Positions 1 to 8,435 of a stretch of DNA of 38,516 nt are shown in pieces. The DNA comes from Planctomycetota bacterium. GTDB lineage: Bacteria; Planctomycetota; Phycisphaerae; Phycisphaerales; UBA1924. Made by a program: the position numbers and the translations under genes. Position 1 is the first letter of the stretch, and the number at the start of each line of letters is the position of its first letter. The stretch spans positions 1 to 38,516 of the forward strand of contig JAEYTB010000215.1 of NCBI GenBank assembly GCA_023434205.1. The letters are read 5' to 3'. The notes below the pieces were generated by a model. It ran no database searches and had not been told where the DNA came from. It saw only the letters and a program-made list of their open reading frames with translations.

Positions 1-1
1 G

Positions 2-1030
2 CTGGAGGCGTCGGCGTGGCCGATGTTCGCCACACGGGGGACGGGCGAGGTGGCGCTGGCGAACCGGGCGGCGGAGGAGTTCTTTCAGCGCGGGCCGGGG
101 GGGCTGGTGGGGCGGGCGATCGAGGACCTGGTGACGCAGGCGGAGATGATCACGCTGCACGCCGCGGCCTTGGGGGGGCGGGCGGGCGAGGGGCGGGTGC
201 GGGTGCAGCGGTCGGAGGGGATGCGGGTGTACGAGGTGCGGGCGGCGCCGGTGCGGCTGCGGGGGGGCGCCGGGGCGGTGGTGTCGATGCGGGACATCAC
301 GGAGCTGGCGACGGCGATCCAGCTGAAGACGGACTTTGTGGCGAACGCGAGCCACGAGCTGAGGACGCCGGTGGCGTCGATCAAGGCGGCGGTGGAGACG
401 CTGGCGGACGGGGCGTGGGAAGACACGGCGATGCGGGCGCGGTTCACGCAGATGATCGCGGGGAACGTGCAGCGGCTGGAGGAGATGATCCGCGACCTGC
501 TGGAGCTGTCGCGGCTGGAGTCTCCGGAGGCGGCGGTGCGTCTGGAGGAGGTGGAGCTGGACGCGCTGCTGGCGGAGGTCGTAGAGGAGTTCAGGCCGCT
601 GGCGGCGGAGCGCGGGGTGGGGCTGGAGCTTGATGTGGGGGCGGGGGCGTCGCGGGTGCGGTGCGACCCCAAGCTGCTGCGGCTGGTGGTGAAGAACCTG
701 ATCGACAACGCGACGAAGTTTGCGTACCCGCAGACGACGGTGCGGACGGTGGTGCGGCTGGACGGCGAGGGGGAGCGGGGGGTGCGGCTTCAGGTGATCG
801 ACCGCGGGGTGGGGATCCCGATCAATCAGCAGCAGCGGGTGTTCGAGCGGTTCTTCCAGGTGGACCCGGCGCGGACGGGGTTTCAGCACCGGCGCGGGAC
901 GGGGCTGGGGCTGGCGATCGTGAAGCACGCGGTGAAGGTGCTGGGCGGGACGATCGGGGTGGAGTCGGTGTGGAAGCAGGGCACGACGATGACGGTGGTG
1001 CTGCCGGAGTGCGTGGTCACTTCTTCTTGA
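2..1030 (+). CDS. Sensor histidine kinase, PhoR-like (5' end outside window)
   Basis: The frame is open to the left edge, so the gene is 5'-truncated; the first internal ATG is at 23. Counting from that ATG, residues about 1-95 form a PAS-like sensor domain. The HisKA domain follows with the H-box ASHELRTP (phosphoacceptor His111). The HATPase_c domain has the N-box NLIDNATKF (225-233), the G1 box DRGVGI (260-265), the F-box VFERFF (273-278) and the G2 box GTGLGLAI (292-299). All catalytic boxes are intact, so it should autophosphorylate and pass the phosphate to a response regulator, which is not in the window. The domain order is that of PhoR/WalK-type kinases; the input stimulus cannot be read. 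The 3' end overlaps the convergent next gene by 14 bp. Confidence 0.93.
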   Translation: MEASAWPMFATRGTGEVALANRAAEEFFQRGPGGLVGRAIEDLVTQAEMITLHAAALGGRAGEGRVRVQRSEGMRVYEVRAAPVRLRGGAGAVVSMRDITELATAIQLKTDFVANASHELRTPVASIKAAVETLADGAWEDTAMRARFTQMIAGNVQRLEEMIRDLLELSRLESPEAAVRLEEVELDALLAEVVEEFRPLAAERGVGLELDVGAGASRVRCDPKLLRLVVKNLIDNATKFAYPQTTVRTVVRLDGEGERGVRLQVIDRGVGIPINQQQRVFERFFQVDPARTGFQHRRGTGLGLAIVKHAVKVLGGTIGVESVWKQGTTMTVVLPECVVTSS

Positions 1031-1730
1031 TGGTGAACTTGCCGGGGCTGAAGGGGAGGGCGGCGGCGGGGCCGGGCAGGTTCTGGTGCGCGACGAAGTC
1101 GGCGTTGGGGGCGGGGCGCTGGATGGAGCCGCTGGCCTCGGGGGCCTTGTGGGTGACGGCGGCGGTCTCGGGCTGCTGCTTGGCGCCCCAGTAGATGCAC
1201 TCCAGCGGGACGGCGTCGGGGCTGATGAGGGTGATGCAGTCGCCGTCGTTGGCGAGGGCGACGTACTTGGTCTGCGCCTTGACGGAGAAGACGTAGGCGT
1301 TGTGGAACTTGGGGTTGCGGGGTGCCGCGGCTTCGCGGGTGCCCACGGGGCCGGGGATGTTGCTCTCGAAGCCGTTGAAGACCACGGCGACCTCGCCGGG
1401 CTGGAGGGTGAGGTCGGGGAAGGTGAAGCGGAAGCTGTTCTCGTTGATGGAGGCGCTGGGGCTGGCGTCGGAGGGCTTGGGGTCGCGCTTGGCGTCGCGG
1501 AGGCTGTAGCCCTTGAGGTTGATGGGTTTGTCGTGGGGGTTGACGAGCTCCACGAACTCGTCGCCGGTGGCGGAGCGGGCGCCGTCCTGGTTGGCGTCGC
1601 CCTGGCGGGGGACGGCGAAGAGGACCTCGGTGATGGTTGGGTGCGGGGCGTCGGGCTTGCTGGGGGGCTGGCTGGGGGCGACGGGCTGAGCCGCGGGCTG
1701 CATCATGGCGAGGGCGAGGAGTGTGAGCAT
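1017..1730 (-). CDS. Secreted lamin-tail-domain (LTD) protein
   Basis: 237 aa. A short hydrophobic N-terminus (MLTLLALAMM) and a Pro/Gln-rich linker suggest export. The body fits the lamin-tail fold: ITEVLF, then GDEFVELVNPHDKPINLKGY and a 'RDA' strand, followed by FPDLTLQPGEVAVVFN. In planctomycetes LTD domains are common in secreted proteins and are thought to bind surfaces or polymers; no enzymatic motif is visible. It ends in Lys-Lys-Lys and its stop lies inside the 3' end of the convergent kinase gene. A TATTCT hexamer 29 nt upstream of the ATG could be its -10 box. The exact role is unknown. Confidence 0.8.
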   Translation of the reverse strand: MLTLLALAMMQPAAQPVAPSQPPSKPDAPHPTITEVLFAVPRQGDANQDGARSATGDEFVELVNPHDKPINLKGYSLRDAKRDPKPSDASPSASINENSFRFTFPDLTLQPGEVAVVFNGFESNIPGPVGTREAAAPRNPKFHNAYVFSVKAQTKYVALANDGDCITLISPDAVPLECIYWGAKQQPETAAVTHKAPEASGSIQRPAPNADFVAHQNLPGPAAALPFSPGKFTIKKK

Positions 1731-1791
1731 GGGCTGCGCTCCGGGGAAAAGGGCCGGGGAGAATACCAGAGGCGGGAACGCCCGCCGCGGG

Positions 1792-1797
1792 TAGGAT
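1792..1797 (+). promoter_or_regulatory. -10-like box, 7 nt before ATG 1805
   Basis: TAGGAT, then 7 nt, then ATG. With a transcription start about 7 nt after the box, the mRNA would begin at the start codon (leaderless). Confidence 0.45.
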
Positions 1798-1804
1798 CGG
1801 CGGA

Positions 1805-2902
1805 ATGGAGGCGGACATGCGCAAGGTGCTGATGGCGGCGGTGGTTGGGGCGGTGGCGTTCACGGCGGGTGCGCAGGAGGGCAAGCCGGCGGAAGCGAAG
1901 CCGGTGGAGGCGGTGCCGCCGCGGCCTGATGCGGTGGATGTGCTGCGGCGCGAGGCGGCGCGGCTGGTGCCGATGTTCGAGAACGTGGAGGTCCGGCGGC
2001 TGCTGGTGAGCGCGACGTGGCTGCCGTACCCGGATGAGCGGACGATCTATACGGACGGGAAGGGCAAGTGGCTGACCGCGGCCCAGCACGGGGCGCTGGC
2101 GGAGGCGGAGCGGGAGGGCTGGCGGGCGGTGACGTTCGACGACTACCGCTTCTACTACACGAAGTACGGGTCGCCGATGGCGTACGTGCGGACGCTGGAC
2201 CTGGCGGCGGCGGCGATGCCGGGGTCGATGTCGGGCAAGAAAGTGATGGACTTTGGGTACGGGACGATCGGGCACTTGAGGATGATGGCCAGCCGCGGGA
2301 TGCACGCGGTGGGCGTGGATGTGGACCCGATGCTGGAGGCGCTGTACAGCGACCCTGAGGACGTGGGGAGCGTGCCGGGTGCGGGGATGGAGGATGTGCC
2401 GCCGGCGGGGTCTCTGACGCTGGTGCGTGGGCGGTGGCCCAAGGACTCGGTGGAGAAGGTGGGCGGCGGGTTTGACCTGATCACGAGCAAGAACACGCTG
2501 AAGAACGGGTACCTGAACCCGGAGGAGAAGGTGGACCCGAGGATGCTGGTGGACCTGGGGGTGTCGCAGGAAGAGTTCGTGAAGAAGGTGGCGGAGGCTC
2601 TCAAGCCGGGCGGGGTGTTCGTGATCTACAACATCAGCCCGGCCCAGAAGCCCAAGGGGGAGGGGTATATCCCGTGGGCGGACGGGCGGTGCCCGTTCCC
2701 AAGGGAGATGCTGGAGCAGGCGGGGTTCGAGGTGGTGGCGTACAACGCGGATGACTCGGCGTTTGCGCGCCGGATGGGGGTGGCGCTGGACTGGGATAAG
2801 GGCGAGCGTCCCATGGACTTAGAGAACGACTGCTTCGCGGAGTACACGCTGGTGCGCAAGAAGGGCGCGGCGGGGTCGGGGGCGGGCACGGCGAAGCCCT
2901 AG
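1805..2902 (+). CDS. Exported SAM-dependent methyltransferase-like protein
   Basis: 365 aa. The N-terminus (RKVLMAAVVGAVAFTAGAQ) looks like a cleavable signal peptide, followed by an Ala/Pro/Glu linker. The rest is a class I methyltransferase-like Rossmann domain. Motif I is VMDFGYGTIGHLRMMA, the acidic end of strand 2 is VGVDVD, and a later block is ALKPGGVFVIYN, the usual motif after strand 4. Two starts are possible. ATG 1805 is preceded at 7 nt by TAGGAT (leaderless type). ATG 1817 has GGAGG at 1807-1811 and gives a cleaner signal peptide. A methyltransferase fold behind a signal peptide is odd, because SAM is cytoplasmic. The domain may instead bind another ligand, or the N-terminus may be a membrane anchor. 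Confidence 0.8.
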   Translation: MEADMRKVLMAAVVGAVAFTAGAQEGKPAEAKPVEAVPPRPDAVDVLRREAARLVPMFENVEVRRLLVSATWLPYPDERTIYTDGKGKWLTAAQHGALAEAEREGWRAVTFDDYRFYYTKYGSPMAYVRTLDLAAAAMPGSMSGKKVMDFGYGTIGHLRMMASRGMHAVGVDVDPMLEALYSDPEDVGSVPGAGMEDVPPAGSLTLVRGRWPKDSVEKVGGGFDLITSKNTLKNGYLNPEEKVDPRMLVDLGVSQEEFVKKVAEALKPGGVFVIYNISPAQKPKGEGYIPWADGRCPFPREMLEQAGFEVVAYNADDSAFARRMGVALDWDKGERPMDLENDCFAEYTLVRKKGAAGSGAGTAKP

Positions 2903-3274
2903 GGACGGGTGTTTGACCTAATCACACTTGGTGTAAGGGGTTAGAGCGCGGAGCGCGCCGGTGGGCGGTGCGGCGTGGTGCGCTGCCATTCCGGCAGAGG
3001 CGGGGATGCGCGCGCATAGTCGGGCTGGCATGGCGCGGGCCGGCACCGGCTGTAGCGGGCTTGGAACGCGGGTTTGAGAAGTTTGGGCAACCGGCACGCC
3101 TCTCGCTCCGATAGTGCCGGAGAGGCGCGGGGCCCGGGAGCGGGCCGCGCCGGGCCAGTCGGTGAGCGTCGGCTTCAGGACAAATCAAGGATGCGTGAGC
3201 GAACCTGAGGACTGATAATCATCGAACAATGGAAGAGGACCGCACTGGGGCAAGCCGCCCCTGGGAGCACGCAG
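2903..3274. other. Intergenic leader of clpC (372 nt)
   Basis: No convincing gene. A minus-strand reading frame (2922-3188) has random-looking composition and no start signal. The stretch holds two mutually exclusive hairpins (3091-3127) and, nearer clpC, an AT-richer patch with GATAAT at 3214-3219 that could be a -10 box. That box would give a leader of about 50 nt. A promoter upstream of 3091 would be needed for the hairpins to be in the transcript. Confidence 0.5.
3091..3127 (+). promoter_or_regulatory. Overlapping alternative stem-loops upstream of clpC
   Basis: CCGGCAC (3091-3097) pairs perfectly with GTGCCGG (3114-3120). CGCCTCTC (3097-3104) pairs perfectly with GAGAGGCG (3120-3127). 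The two stems share bases 3097 and 3120 and interleave, so only one can form at a time in a simple secondary structure, although a pseudoknot is conceivable. This looks like an RNA switch or a protein-binding site, but chance in GC-rich DNA is not excluded. Confidence 0.35.
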
Positions 3275-5884
3275 ATGTTTGAACGCTTCACCGATCGAGC
3301 CCGCAAGGTCATGGCCCTGGCGAACCAGGAGGCCCAGCGGCTGAACCACGAGTACATCGGCACCGAGCACATCCTGCTGGGGCTGGTGAAGGAGGGTTCG
3401 GGCGTGGGGGCGAATGTCCTGCGCAATCTGGATGTGGACCTTCGGCGCGTGCGGCTGGAGGTTGAGAAGCTGGTGAAGGCCGGGCCGGAGATGGTCACGA
3501 TGGGCAAGCTGCCCCAGACCCCCCGCGCCAAGAAGGTGATCGAGTACGCGATCGAAGAGGCGCGGAACCTGAACCACAACTACGTGGGCACCGAGCACCT
3601 GCTGCTGGGGCTGCTGCGCGAGCACGACGGGGTGGCGGCGCAGGTGCTGCTGAACCTCGGTCTTCGGCTGGAGGAGGTCCGCGAGGAGGTGCTCAACCTT
3701 CTTGGCGCGGGCAACGAGCAGTCGGAGGCGGGTGAGGGCGGCGGTGCGGCCGGGATGGGGAGCACCCCCACCGCCGGGTCTGCGCCGGCGAGCTCGGGCG
3801 GGGCCAGTGCCGCGGCGAAGGGCAAGAGCAAGACGCCCGCGCTGGACAGCTTCGGCCGGGACCTGACCGAGCTGGCCAAGGAGAGCACGCTGGACCCGGT
3901 GATCGGCCGGACGACGGAGATCGAGCGGGTGGTGCAGGTGCTGTGCCGGCGGACGAAGAACAACCCGGTGCTGCTGGGCGAGGCGGGCGTGGGCAAGACC
4001 GCGATCGTCGAGGGCCTGGCGCAGCGGATCATCGCGGGGGATGTTCCCGAGATCCTGCTGGAGAAGCGGCTGGTGGTGCTGGACCTGGCGATGATGGTCG
4101 CGGGGACCAAGTACCGCGGACAGTTCGAGGAGCGGATCAAGGCGGTGATGAACGAGGTGCGTCGCGCCAAGAACGTGATGCTGTTCATCGACGAGCTGCA
4201 CACGCTGGTGGGCGCGGGCGGGGCGGAGGGCGCGATCGACGCGTCAAACGTGCTCAAGCCGGCCCTGGCCCGCGGCGAGATCCAGTGCATCGGCGCGACG
4301 ACCTTTGACGAGTACCGCAAGTACATCGAGAAGGACGCGGCGCTGGCGCGTCGCTTCCAGGCGATCACGGTGGACCCGCCCAACAACGAGCAGACGGTGG
4401 AGATCCTGAAGGGTCTGCGCGACCGGTACGAGACGCACCACCGGGTCCACATCACCGACGCGGCGATCAAGGCGGCGGTGGAGCTTTCCGGCCGGTACAT
4501 CACCGGGCGCGTGCAGCCGGACAAGTCGATCGACGTGATCGACGAGGCGGGCGCACGGGTTCGGATCAAGAGCATGACCAAGCCGCCGAACCTGGCGGAG
4601 CTGGAGGCCGAGATCGAGCGGCTCTCCGTCGAGAAGGACGAGGCGGTGAAGGCGGCGGACTACGAGCGCGCGGCCGAGCTGCGCGACAAGGCCGAGCAGG
4701 CCCGCCGCAAGAAGGACGAGACGCAGAAGGAGTGGCGCGCCAAGGCCCAGGAGGCCGACGGCGTGGTCGATGAGGAAATCATCGCGGAGGTCGTCAGCAA
4801 GATGACGGGCGTGCCGCTGAAGCGGCTCGAGAAGGACGAGGCGCAGCGCCTGCTCCAGCTCGAGAACGAGCTGCACAAGAAGGTCATCAGCCAGGACGAC
4901 GCGATCAAGGCGATCAGCAAGGCGATCCGGCGGGCGCGGGCGGGGCTCAAGGACCCCAAGCGTCCGATGGGCAGTTTCATCTTCGTCGGGCCGTCGGGCG
5001 TGGGCAAGACGCTGCTCAGCAAGGCGCTGGCGGAGTTCATGTTCGGGGATGAGGATGCGCTGATCCACCTGGACATGAGCGAGTACATGGAGAAGCACAA
5101 CGTGAGCCGCCTGGTGGGCGCGCCCCCCGGCTACGTCGGGTACGAGGAGGGCGGGCAGCTGACCGAGCGGATCCGCCGGCGGCCGTACGCGGTGATCCTG
5201 CTGGACGAGGTCGAGAAGGCGCACCCGGACGTGTTCAACATGCTGCTCCAGATCATGGAGGAGGGGCGCCTCACGGACAGCTTCGGCCGCAACGTGGACT
5301 TCCGCAACACGGTGCTCATCATGACGAGCAACCTGGGGGCGGACCTGATCAAGGGCGGTGCGGGCTTCGGGTTCACGAAGCGCACGGAGGCCACGGACTA
5401 CGACAACATCAAGCAGGTGCTGATGAAGGAGATCGAGCGGTTCTTCCGCCCCGAGTTCATCAACCGGCTGGATGACATCGTGGTGTTCCGCCCGCTGACG
5501 CGCGACGACCTGACGCGGATCGTGGAGTACGAGATCGGGAAGCTGGCCAAGCGGCTGAAGCAGAACGGCTTCACGCTGGAGGCGGACCAGGCCGCGAAGG
5601 ACTTCCTGATCGAGCGTGGGTACAACCCCGAGTACGGCGCGCGTCCGCTGCGCCGCAGCATCGGGCAGTTCGTGGAGGACCCGCTGAGCGAGATGCTGCT
5701 CCAGGGGACCTTCGAGGCGCCCGCGACGATCAACGTGACCCGCCGCAAGGACGCGGATGGGAAGGACGAGGACCACCTGTACTTCCAGGCGGGCCCGGCG
5801 CCCGCGGGCGAGGTGGCGCCGCTGTCGGACAAGAAGCCCGACAAGGGCAAGCCCAGCGAGCCGGCGCAGGCGCAGAGCACCTGA
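3275..5884 (+). CDS. clpC: ATP-dependent Clp protease ATP-binding subunit ClpC
   Basis: 869 aa, slightly longer than typical ClpC (about 810-850). The N-domain has two Clp_N repeats (about 5-145). A Gly/Ala/Ser-rich linker (about 150-190) is longer than usual. The first AAA+ module has Walker A GEAGVGKT (235-242) and Walker B LFIDEL (about 303). A UVR-type coiled segment around 450-490 marks ClpC rather than ClpA or ClpB. The second AAA+ module has Walker A GPSGVGKT (572-579). The C-terminus is Lys/Pro/Ala-rich. It should unfold substrates for ClpP, which is not in the window. It is monocistronic: a long leader precedes it and a strong terminator follows. Confidence 0.97.
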   Translation: MFERFTDRARKVMALANQEAQRLNHEYIGTEHILLGLVKEGSGVGANVLRNLDVDLRRVRLEVEKLVKAGPEMVTMGKLPQTPRAKKVIEYAIEEARNLNHNYVGTEHLLLGLLREHDGVAAQVLLNLGLRLEEVREEVLNLLGAGNEQSEAGEGGGAAGMGSTPTAGSAPASSGGASAAAKGKSKTPALDSFGRDLTELAKESTLDPVIGRTTEIERVVQVLCRRTKNNPVLLGEAGVGKTAIVEGLAQRIIAGDVPEILLEKRLVVLDLAMMVAGTKYRGQFEERIKAVMNEVRRAKNVMLFIDELHTLVGAGGAEGAIDASNVLKPALARGEIQCIGATTFDEYRKYIEKDAALARRFQAITVDPPNNEQTVEILKGLRDRYETHHRVHITDAAIKAAVELSGRYITGRVQPDKSIDVIDEAGARVRIKSMTKPPNLAELEAEIERLSVEKDEAVKAADYERAAELRDKAEQARRKKDETQKEWRAKAQEADGVVDEEIIAEVVSKMTGVPLKRLEKDEAQRLLQLENELHKKVISQDDAIKAISKAIRRARAGLKDPKRPMGSFIFVGPSGVGKTLLSKALAEFMFGDEDALIHLDMSEYMEKHNVSRLVGAPPGYVGYEEGGQLTERIRRRPYAVILLDEVEKAHPDVFNMLLQIMEEGRLTDSFGRNVDFRNTVLIMTSNLGADLIKGGAGFGFTKRTEATDYDNIKQVLMKEIERFFRPEFINRLDDIVVFRPLTRDDLTRIVEYEIGKLAKRLKQNGFTLEADQAAKDFLIERGYNPEYGARPLRRSIGQFVEDPLSEMLLQGTFEAPATINVTRRKDADGKDEDHLYFQAGPAPAGEVAPLSDKKPDKGKPSEPAQAQST

Positions 5885-5907
5885 GCGGCTTGAGCGTGTG
5901 ATTGACG

Positions 5908-5939
5908 GGGCCCGGGGGCGAACCCCGGGCCCTTTTTTT
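5908..5939 (+). terminator. Rho-independent terminator of clpC
   Basis: A perfect 10-bp GC-only stem (GGGCCCGGGG / CCCCGGGCCC) with a GCGAA loop is followed by seven T. It starts 24 nt after the clpC stop. Confidence 0.9.
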
Positions 5940-5952
5940 CGCATGTCCAGGA

Positions 5953-5980
5953 CACGATCACGAGGCGTGATCGTGGCACG
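5953..5980. repeat. Palindromic repeat, copy A
   Basis: Perfect 10-bp arms CACGATCACG and CGTGATCGTG with the 3-nt loop AGG, followed by GCACG. It shares arms and the 3' flank with copies at 9791 and 10702. Relative to those it carries a paired change (T-A to C-G in the arms) that keeps the hairpin intact. It lies between the clpC terminator and the end of the convergent GNAT gene. Confidence 0.8.
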
Positions 5981-6799
5981 TCACAGGCTCACGGGCGTCA
6001 GGCCGGGTCCTGGGCGGGTCATGAACGCGCGGGTGTAGGCGACTTGGAAGCCCGCGCGGCGGGCGTTGCGTTCGGTGTGGTTGCCGGGGGCGGAGCTGAT
6101 GGTGGCGACGGCGCAGCCGGCCTCGCACGCGGCGGTCAGGCGGGCGGCGATGAGGGACTGCTGGATGCCGCGGGCGCGGAAGTCCTGGAGCACGCTGAGG
6201 CCGAAGAGGGCGGCGATCTCGCCGCGGAGCTCGAGGGAGCCGGCGCCGGCGGGGGTGTCGCCGATGAAGGCGGTGTAGTTGCGGGTGCGGGGGTGGTGGC
6301 AGCAGCGCTCGACGAGGTCGATGGCGGCCTGCTGGCGCGGGCTGCCGGGCGGCGCGAAGCCGGTGGTGACGGTGAGGGCGAAGGTGCGGACCTGCTCGGG
6401 CGAGCGGGGGTCTACTTCGCGGATGGTGAGGTCAGGGGGCGGGGCGTAGAGGGGAGTGAAGGTGTCGGCGCGGGAGAGTGGGCGGAAGAAGAGGGTGTCG
6501 AAGCCCGCGAGCGTGAACGAGCGGGCGGCCAGGGCGGAGAGCAGGGACTTGTCGGCGAAGGGGCAGACCTCGACGCGGGGCTCGGCGCCGGCGTCCTCGT
6601 GGAAGGCGATGACGCGGTCGATGTCATCGGGGGTGACAGGGCCGCCCATGCCGATGGCGACGGCGGAGTTGACCCAGGTGCCTTTGTCGCCGCGGGTCGC
6701 GACGCCGGCGCCGACCTCGATGGAGGCGAGGGCGACCTCGGCCATGCCGGTGCGGAGGCGGGCCTCTTCGAGCTGAGCGACGCGGCGGAGGTCGAGCAT
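5981..6799 (-). CDS. GNAT-family N-acetyltransferase-like protein (paralogue 1)
   Basis: 272 aa. The C-terminal half carries the acetyl-CoA-binding GNAT pattern: AALFGLSVLQDFRARGIQQS (R-G-I-Q-Q in the Q/RxxGxG/A position), then TISSAPGNHTERNARRAGF and VAYTRAFM. The N-terminal half (about 1-130) is a second, degenerate GNAT-like region with VNSAVAIGMGG and a D-D-I-D-R helix. The start MLDLRRV is chosen because upstream sequence in this frame becomes Arg/Pro/His-rich antisense of the next gene. It shares this layout with the gene at 31719-32531. The substrate is unknown. Confidence 0.85.
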   Translation of the reverse strand: MLDLRRVAQLEEARLRTGMAEVALASIEVGAGVATRGDKGTWVNSAVAIGMGGPVTPDDIDRVIAFHEDAGAEPRVEVCPFADKSLLSALAARSFTLAGFDTLFFRPLSRADTFTPLYAPPPDLTIREVDPRSPEQVRTFALTVTTGFAPPGSPRQQAAIDLVERCCHHPRTRNYTAFIGDTPAGAGSLELRGEIAALFGLSVLQDFRARGIQQSLIAARLTAACEAGCAVATISSAPGNHTERNARRAGFQVAYTRAFMTRPGPGLTPVSL

Positions 6800-6853
6800 G
6801 GGGCAAAGCCTCGGTTCGTGGGGTCCTGGTTTGAGATCAGGGCGCGGCCGGGG

Positions 6854-6859
6854 CACAAT
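6854..6859 (+). promoter_or_regulatory. -10-like box, 6 nt before ATG 6866
   Basis: CACAAT, then 6 nt, then ATG: leaderless-type spacing. It is a weaker match than the TANNNT boxes elsewhere. Confidence 0.35.
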
Positions 6860-6865
6860 ACGCCC

Positions 6866-7453
6866 ATGGCCAAGTTCCTGACCAAAGGCCCGTCGCCGAA
6901 TATGCCGCAGGCGCTGGAGGGCGTGCAGGCGGCACGCGAGCTCTTCTGGCAGAACGTGATGCGGGAGATTCTGACCAGCCTGTCGGTGATCAGCACGGCG
7001 GGGATGTCGGGCAAGGGCGGGCAGCACGAGGACTTGTTCGACGGGCGGCTGGCGGTGATCACGCAGCTTGGGCAGCGGGTGCCGATCGCGGCGGTGTTCC
7101 CGCTGTTCGCGTGCGGGATCAACCTGGACGACGCGCAGAAAGAGCTGTCGATGGCGGTGGAGTGCACGGTGTTCCAGATCCGGACGCCGGGGGGCGAGGT
7201 GTTCACGCTGCCGCTGCACGAGATGCGGTCGTTCCACTCGCTCAGCGAGGACCTGGTGGAGCAGATCCGCCAGCAGGCGGCCGAGCAGAGCGAGAGCGAG
7301 GACGACCAGGAGCCCTTCGGGTTCGCGGCGTACACGTCGCTGGCGCGGACGAGGTTGCCGGGTGAGATGCTGACCTCGCCGGGGGTGGAATCGCCGACGG
7401 AGAGCGTCGGGTCGGAGGATGAGGCCGGGGCGGATGAGCCGGGCGGGGGCTGA
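6866..7453 (+). CDS. Conserved hypothetical protein with acidic C-terminal tail
   Basis: 195 aa, not recognised. Residues 1-135 look globular: an amphipathic helix QALEGVQAARELFWQNVMRE, a strand-rich middle (DGRLAVITQLGQRVPIAAVF) and an HEMRSFHSLSEDLVEQIRQQ helix. The tail from about 136 is rich in Glu, Asp, Ser and Gly and probably disordered. There is no signal peptide or membrane segment, so it is probably cytoplasmic. It is divergent from the GNAT gene (66 nt apart) and 104 nt before the glycosyltransferase. Coding is supported by the start signal, the length and a normal composition. Confidence 0.75.
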   Translation: MAKFLTKGPSPNMPQALEGVQAARELFWQNVMREILTSLSVISTAGMSGKGGQHEDLFDGRLAVITQLGQRVPIAAVFPLFACGINLDDAQKELSMAVECTVFQIRTPGGEVFTLPLHEMRSFHSLSEDLVEQIRQQAAEQSESEDDQEPFGFAAYTSLARTRLPGEMLTSPGVESPTESVGSEDEAGADEPGGG

Positions 7454-7557
7454 CCGGGGTCTGTCCGGTAAGTGCGGTGCGGGCGTGGTTGCGTTGCTAT
7501 GGTGCAATCCAGTGGGCCGGGGGCCGCGAACCCAGTGAAGATTCGAGGAGTCTGTGC

Positions 7558-8415
7558 ATGCGCACCCTGGTTGCCATCCCCGTGTTCAACGAGCAGAAGT
7601 ACGTCCGGCAGGTGCTGGAGCGGGTGCTCATGCACAACCCCGATGTGCTGGTGATCGACGACGGATCGACGGACGGGACGCCGCGGATCCTGCCCGACTA
7701 CCCGATCGAGATGATCCGGCATGCGAAGAACCGGGGGTATGGGAGCTCGCTGCGGGACGCGTTCCGGTTCGCGATCCACGAGAAGTTTGACTGGCTGATC
7801 ACGATGGACTGCGACGAGCAGCACGAGCCCGCGGCGATCCCGTCGTTTGTGGACGCTGCGGAAGAGGACGAGTGGGACATCATCAGCGGGTCTCGGTACC
7901 TGCTGCCGGCGCACGGCCAGGACCGGCCGCCGGCGGAACGGCGGGCGATCAACGCGACGATCACGGCGGAGCTGAACTGCCGGCTGAGCAGCGCGTTCGG
8001 GATGCTGATGACGGATGCGTTCTGCGGGTTCAAGGCGTACCGGGTGAGCGGGCTGAAGAAGCTGCGTCCGACGGTGAAGGGGTACGCGTTCCCGATGCAG
8101 TTCTGGGTGCAGTCCGCGGCGGCGGGTCTGCGGGTGCGGGAACTGCCGGTGCGGCTCATTTACAACGACCTGAACCGGACCTTTGGAGCGACGCTGGATG
8201 ACCCCTCGGTGAGGCTGGCGCACTACCGCAAGGTGCTTTACCGGGAGATCGAGAAGCACGCGGAGAGGTTGCCGCGGGCGGCGTTGATGGGCGTGACCGA
8301 GCCGTGGGGCAAGGAGTGCGAGCAGGACCGGGGATCCGAAACAACGCGGCACGAGTGCAAGGCGGACGTGCGGGAGCAGGAGCGCACCCGTCGCAACGGG
8401 TGCTGCCGGCATTGA
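7558..8415 (+). CDS. Family 2 glycosyltransferase (polyprenyl-phosphate type)
   Basis: 285 aa. GT-A fold: LVAIPVFNEQKYVRQVL at the N-terminus, VIDDGSTDGT (nucleotide-sugar binding), then LITMDCDEQHEP carrying the DxD-type metal-binding residues, and GSRYLLP. A later GFKAYR block also fits DPM1/GtrB-like enzymes that move a sugar onto a polyprenyl phosphate. It lacks the C-terminal membrane helices many GtrB proteins have, ending instead in a charged, Cys/His-containing tail. GAGGAG at 7545-7550 lies 7 nt before this ATG and fixes the start. The next gene begins close to or overlapping its stop. Confidence 0.88.
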   Translation: MRTLVAIPVFNEQKYVRQVLERVLMHNPDVLVIDDGSTDGTPRILPDYPIEMIRHAKNRGYGSSLRDAFRFAIHEKFDWLITMDCDEQHEPAAIPSFVDAAEEDEWDIISGSRYLLPAHGQDRPPAERRAINATITAELNCRLSSAFGMLMTDAFCGFKAYRVSGLKKLRPTVKGYAFPMQFWVQSAAAGLRVRELPVRLIYNDLNRTFGATLDDPSVRLAHYRKVLYREIEKHAERLPRAALMGVTEPWGKECEQDRGSETTRHECKADVREQERTRRNGCCRH

Positions 8416-8435
8416 GCGCGGGCCCGGGCGAGGGG

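Noticed and set aside
2922..3188. 88-codon minus-strand frame upstream of clpC
   Set aside because: Arg/Pro-rich composition, no ribosome-binding site or -10 box, and no domain; treated as non-coding.
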